DNA of 64,000 nt, from assembly GCF_038502225.1 (NCBI RefSeq), contig NC_091368.1, positions 21,928,082 through 21,992,081 on the forward strand, read 5' to 3'. Shown piece after piece: positions 61,655 through 64,000 of this stretch. Numbering within the stretch: position 1 is the first letter of the stretch; each line of letters begins with the position of its first letter. A program made the translations under genes and the position numbers. This stretch comes from Cherax quadricarinatus. Taxonomy: Eukaryota > Arthropoda > Malacostraca > Decapoda > Parastacidae. Under the pieces are notes generated by a model. It searched no databases, had not been told where the DNA came from, and saw only the letters and a list, made by a program, of their open reading frames with translations.

Positions 61655-61855
61655 ATTAAGATTTGTTCAGGTTTTTGAACCCGGGGGAGGGTTATCCAAT
61701 GGAGGGACAGCAGGTGTAAAGTGACTAATACCAAGGCACCTACTTACTGCTTAGATGAATATTGACAGCAGGTAAAAGGAAAAATGCATGTTTCCACCCT
61801 TGCCGGGGACTGAACCACGGACCCTTAGTGTGTGAGGTGAAAGTGTTGCCAAATA
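61655..61855 (-). mobile_element. SINE D-like, tRNA-headed (minus)
   Basis: On the minus strand a head with GGGTCCGTGGTTCAGTCCC, containing a B-box-like GGTTCAGTCC, follows a GGCAACACTTTCACC start. The body ends in the (TAA)n tract. Related to 11233-11592. Confidence 0.6.
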
Positions 61856-62271
61856 TTTACAAGAAGAGTAGCCTAATATATTTATATTCGACACAGGCCT
61901 ATCAAGGTTCAGATGAACTTGTTATTGACTAGGTAATTTTCCACTGATTATTACTTAGACCTATAACCTTTTACTCAGGTTCCTTACACAAATTACGATT
62001 TTTACAGTCATACCATGTAGGTCAGCATGATAAACAAGGTTAAAAGAGTATCAACCAAACGAGGCATTTCGACTAAACTACCCGTTCACCACCAGTTAAG
62101 AATACATCTAATTTACATTATTCCTTATATTGGAGCAAATTCGTTCGGTATCGCACTCGAACAGCCTTTTGCAACGAATTGAGTTCGTAACTCGAGGCAT
62201 CACTGTTCTTTCTTCACTTAAACAGGGATTATATACAGAGTATATACACTGAAAGACACACCTCTCTGTGT
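61856..62271. other. Unassigned, with a possible MITE end
   Basis: At 62140-62212 CAAATTCGTTCGGTATCGC and ACTCGAGGCATCACTG suggest a worn pogo-type MITE. This is weak. Confidence 0.3.
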
Positions 62272-62432
62272 ATATTAGGTTAGGTAAGGTTCGTCAGGAA
62301 ACAGGACAAATGTTTCCTGACGCGGGTCTTAGTCAGATGATGACCCGCAGTTGGAGCTTTGGTCATCTGACCGAGGCCTTCCGCTGGCTTACCGGTCCAC
62401 CACTTTAAAAATTATGGTCATTTATAACCATG
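62272..62432 (+). repeat. Dispersed repeat A, copy 3
   Basis: A well-preserved copy, including TGTTTCCTGACGCGGGTC and the TCATCTGACCGAGGCC block. Confidence 0.72.
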
Positions 62433-62949
62433 TACGTTGTATCTGCGTATATATTTATTCTGTGTATATGTATAAATTACTGAGAAATAATGAAAAGCTT
62501 TAATTACCCTTGTGTAGCCGATAGGCTTCAAACCCCATTAACCAAGCCACACTTTAATTTATTGGGTAATTTATTGGGTAATTTTTTTGGGTAATGGATT
62601 ATCCACTTCACCTAGGTTATTAATTAAGGATATAATGTAATCTGTTTACTACCAGCCAAGAATACTTTAATTAACGAAATACGGATTAAAGAAAGATCTG
62701 TGTATAAAGTATTGAAACATATTATTAATTTCTATGATGTACAAAATGTAACACCCCTTAAGTGGTTTCAAAAATTTTAAAAATAAATGAAATTAGATAA
62801 TTAGCATGCCAAAATACTTTATGTAAAATAATCAAATTTGCAGTTTTTAATTAAAAAAAATATTTTATGTTAATTTATTTTATATTTACATACTAATGAA
62901 ATGATTTTTAAAAATTAGTTACACAAAATTAGAAGTTAGTTAGGATAAT
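62433..62949. other. Unassigned AT-rich sequence
   Basis: Nothing recognised. Confidence 0.35.
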
Positions 62950-62961
62950 ATGTTATTATGC

Positions 62962-63257
62962 ATCGACACCATGCCTAACCCTTCTAGGGTAGGGAAGGTG
63001 CCTGAGCCCGAGCCTTTAGCTCATAAGACTGTCATTCCCATTTGCCCCCTTCGGGCGGGGATGGCAGACCAGAGAGGCCTAGCTTGTGGCTAGGCCTGGG
63101 GACAGTTGGTCCCAAAGATGAGGAGGTACTTGTGCCTCCTCCCATGGGAGACTTAGGTCTCAGACACTCCCTAAAGAGGGAGCCAAGGCCGGGCCACCAC
63201 TTGGACAAGGCCCGGGCCGGGAGAATACCGGCTAATCTTTAACTAACTAACTAACTA
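62962..63257 (+). mobile_element. SINE B, copy 3, with 12-bp TSD
   Basis: 296 bp, closely matching copy 1, with an (ACTA)n tail. Flanked exactly by ATGTTATTATGC (62950-62961 and 63258-63269). Confidence 0.9.
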
Positions 63258-63269
63258 ATGTTATTATGC

Positions 63270-63640
63270 ACCCCATACCCATCCTGTGGGCGGTAGTTAA
63301 AAGATTACAGAGGTACATAATGGGTCCAGGGACTGGACTCCAAAGTTATGATAGCTGAACTAGTTACAAAGGTAATGAACTCCAGGTAGATCTGGTCACA
63401 ATCATGGTAAGTTACAAAGGTAATGCATCAGCCTCACTCCTATACATGGTTACAGTCATGAACAAACTACAAAGTAATGAACCACTGATACGTCCACACC
63501 TGGTCACAATTGTAATGAGTTATAAATACAAATATTAAGTGGGTCATACACCCACACGAGCGCGCGCGCACACATACACACACGAGGGCAAAAGCACAGA
63601 CATATGCACACGAGCGTACAAATATATGCATACACACAAG
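63270..63640. other. Unassigned sequence
   Basis: Short near-repeats of GGTAATG(A/C) lie at 63380-63430. Nothing else recognised. Confidence 0.35.
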
Positions 63641-63643
63641 CAT

Positions 63644-63720
<77 letters not shown>

Positions 63721-63748
63721 AACATACACACACCCACACCCACACACA

Positions 63749-63803
<55 letters not shown>
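63641..63803. repeat. (CA)n microsatellite
   Basis: About 80 CA units with a CACACCAACATACAC break near 63716-63740. Open frames across it are artefacts. Confidence 0.98.
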
Positions 63804-63811
<8 letters not shown>

Positions 63812-63813
<2 letters not shown>

Positions 63814-64000
63814 CGAGGTGGCCAGGAGAGCACACATGGGGGGAGCAAAGTTACTAGTTATGGGTGATTTCAATCACAAGGAGATTGACTGGGAAAACCT
63901 GGAGCCACACGGGGGTCCCGAAACATGGAGAGCCAAGATGATGGATGTGGCACTGGAAAACCTCATGCATCAACACGTTAGAGACATTACCAGAGAGAGA
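63812..64000 (+). CDS. CR1-like LINE endonuclease fragment (cut by window end)
   Basis: From 63812 one frame is open to the last base. It contains AKLLVMGDFNHKEIDW near 63845 (GDFN is a catalytic AP-endonuclease motif) and then a DVALENL...RDITRE segment. This is the second half of the nicking endonuclease that precedes RT in CR1-type ORF2. It joins the (CA)n tract directly, so either the microsatellite lies in the element or it truncates it. Probably LINE B, the family that opens the window. Confidence 0.75.

Overview
The window is animal nuclear DNA made almost entirely of transposable elements, their nested insertions and tandem repeats. I found no host protein-coding gene, rRNA gene or intact tRNA gene that I can support. 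Several short interspersed repeats and the 3' tails of the main LINE family look like ones I associate with decapod crustaceans. That host assignment rests on memory and family recognition, not on a search.

Layout. 1-1540: 3' part of a CR1-like LINE ('LINE B'). 1681-2571: a Tigger/pogo deletion derivative. 3545-5545: a decayed copy of a second LINE family ('LINE A', copy 1). 5793-7160: two minisatellites. 7251-7469: a pogo-type MITE. 7494-7935: a Penelope-like (PLE) relic ending in a hammerhead-like motif. 8-13 kb: SINEs, microsatellites and palindromes. 13464-14905: a 41-bp satellite with a 492-bp higher-order repeat. 15236-16455: a minus-strand LINE relic ('LINE C'). 17411-26125: an 18-bp minisatellite apparently split by LINE A copy 2. 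That LINE is itself split by a palindromic hammerhead-bearing element (19379-19682) and by an LTR-bounded non-coding element (22781-25297). 27604-29105: minus-strand LINE relic ('LINE D'). 29840-30545: a hammerhead-type element carrying a truncated LINE A (copy 3). 31785-32232: the best palindromic hammerhead element.

32942-48297 holds one minus-strand L1/Tx1-like LINE (ORF1, endonuclease, reverse transcriptase, C-terminal zinc motif) broken by three later insertions. These are a tRNA-like retrosequence (36174-36236), a 2.5-kb LTR-retrotransposon product with inverted ends (33170-35670), and an almost complete 8.2-kb Ty3/Gypsy-type element with LTRs and a 5-bp target duplication (38641-46877). 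The complete element has integrase upstream of reverse transcriptase, the Gmr1-like order. A decayed relative lies at 48330-51650. 53316-57661 is the best LINE A copy (copy 4), with both ORFs nearly intact. 57.8-63.3 kb is SINE-dense, with four insertions that have exact target-site duplications. The window ends in a (CA)n tract joined to the endonuclease domain of another LINE B copy.

The most interesting system is a dispersed set of hammerhead-ribozyme-like motifs. Six have the C-U-G-A-N-G-A ... G-A-A-A core, a stem I that changes in a compensated way between copies, and a stem III reduced to a self-complementary ACGU. They lie in short, often palindromic elements, two of them bounded by 13- and 15-bp target duplications, in the same window as the PLE endonuclease relic. 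This fits a non-autonomous, PLE-related family whose RNA would self-cleave as a dimer. All ribozyme activity and mobilisation claims are inference from sequence.
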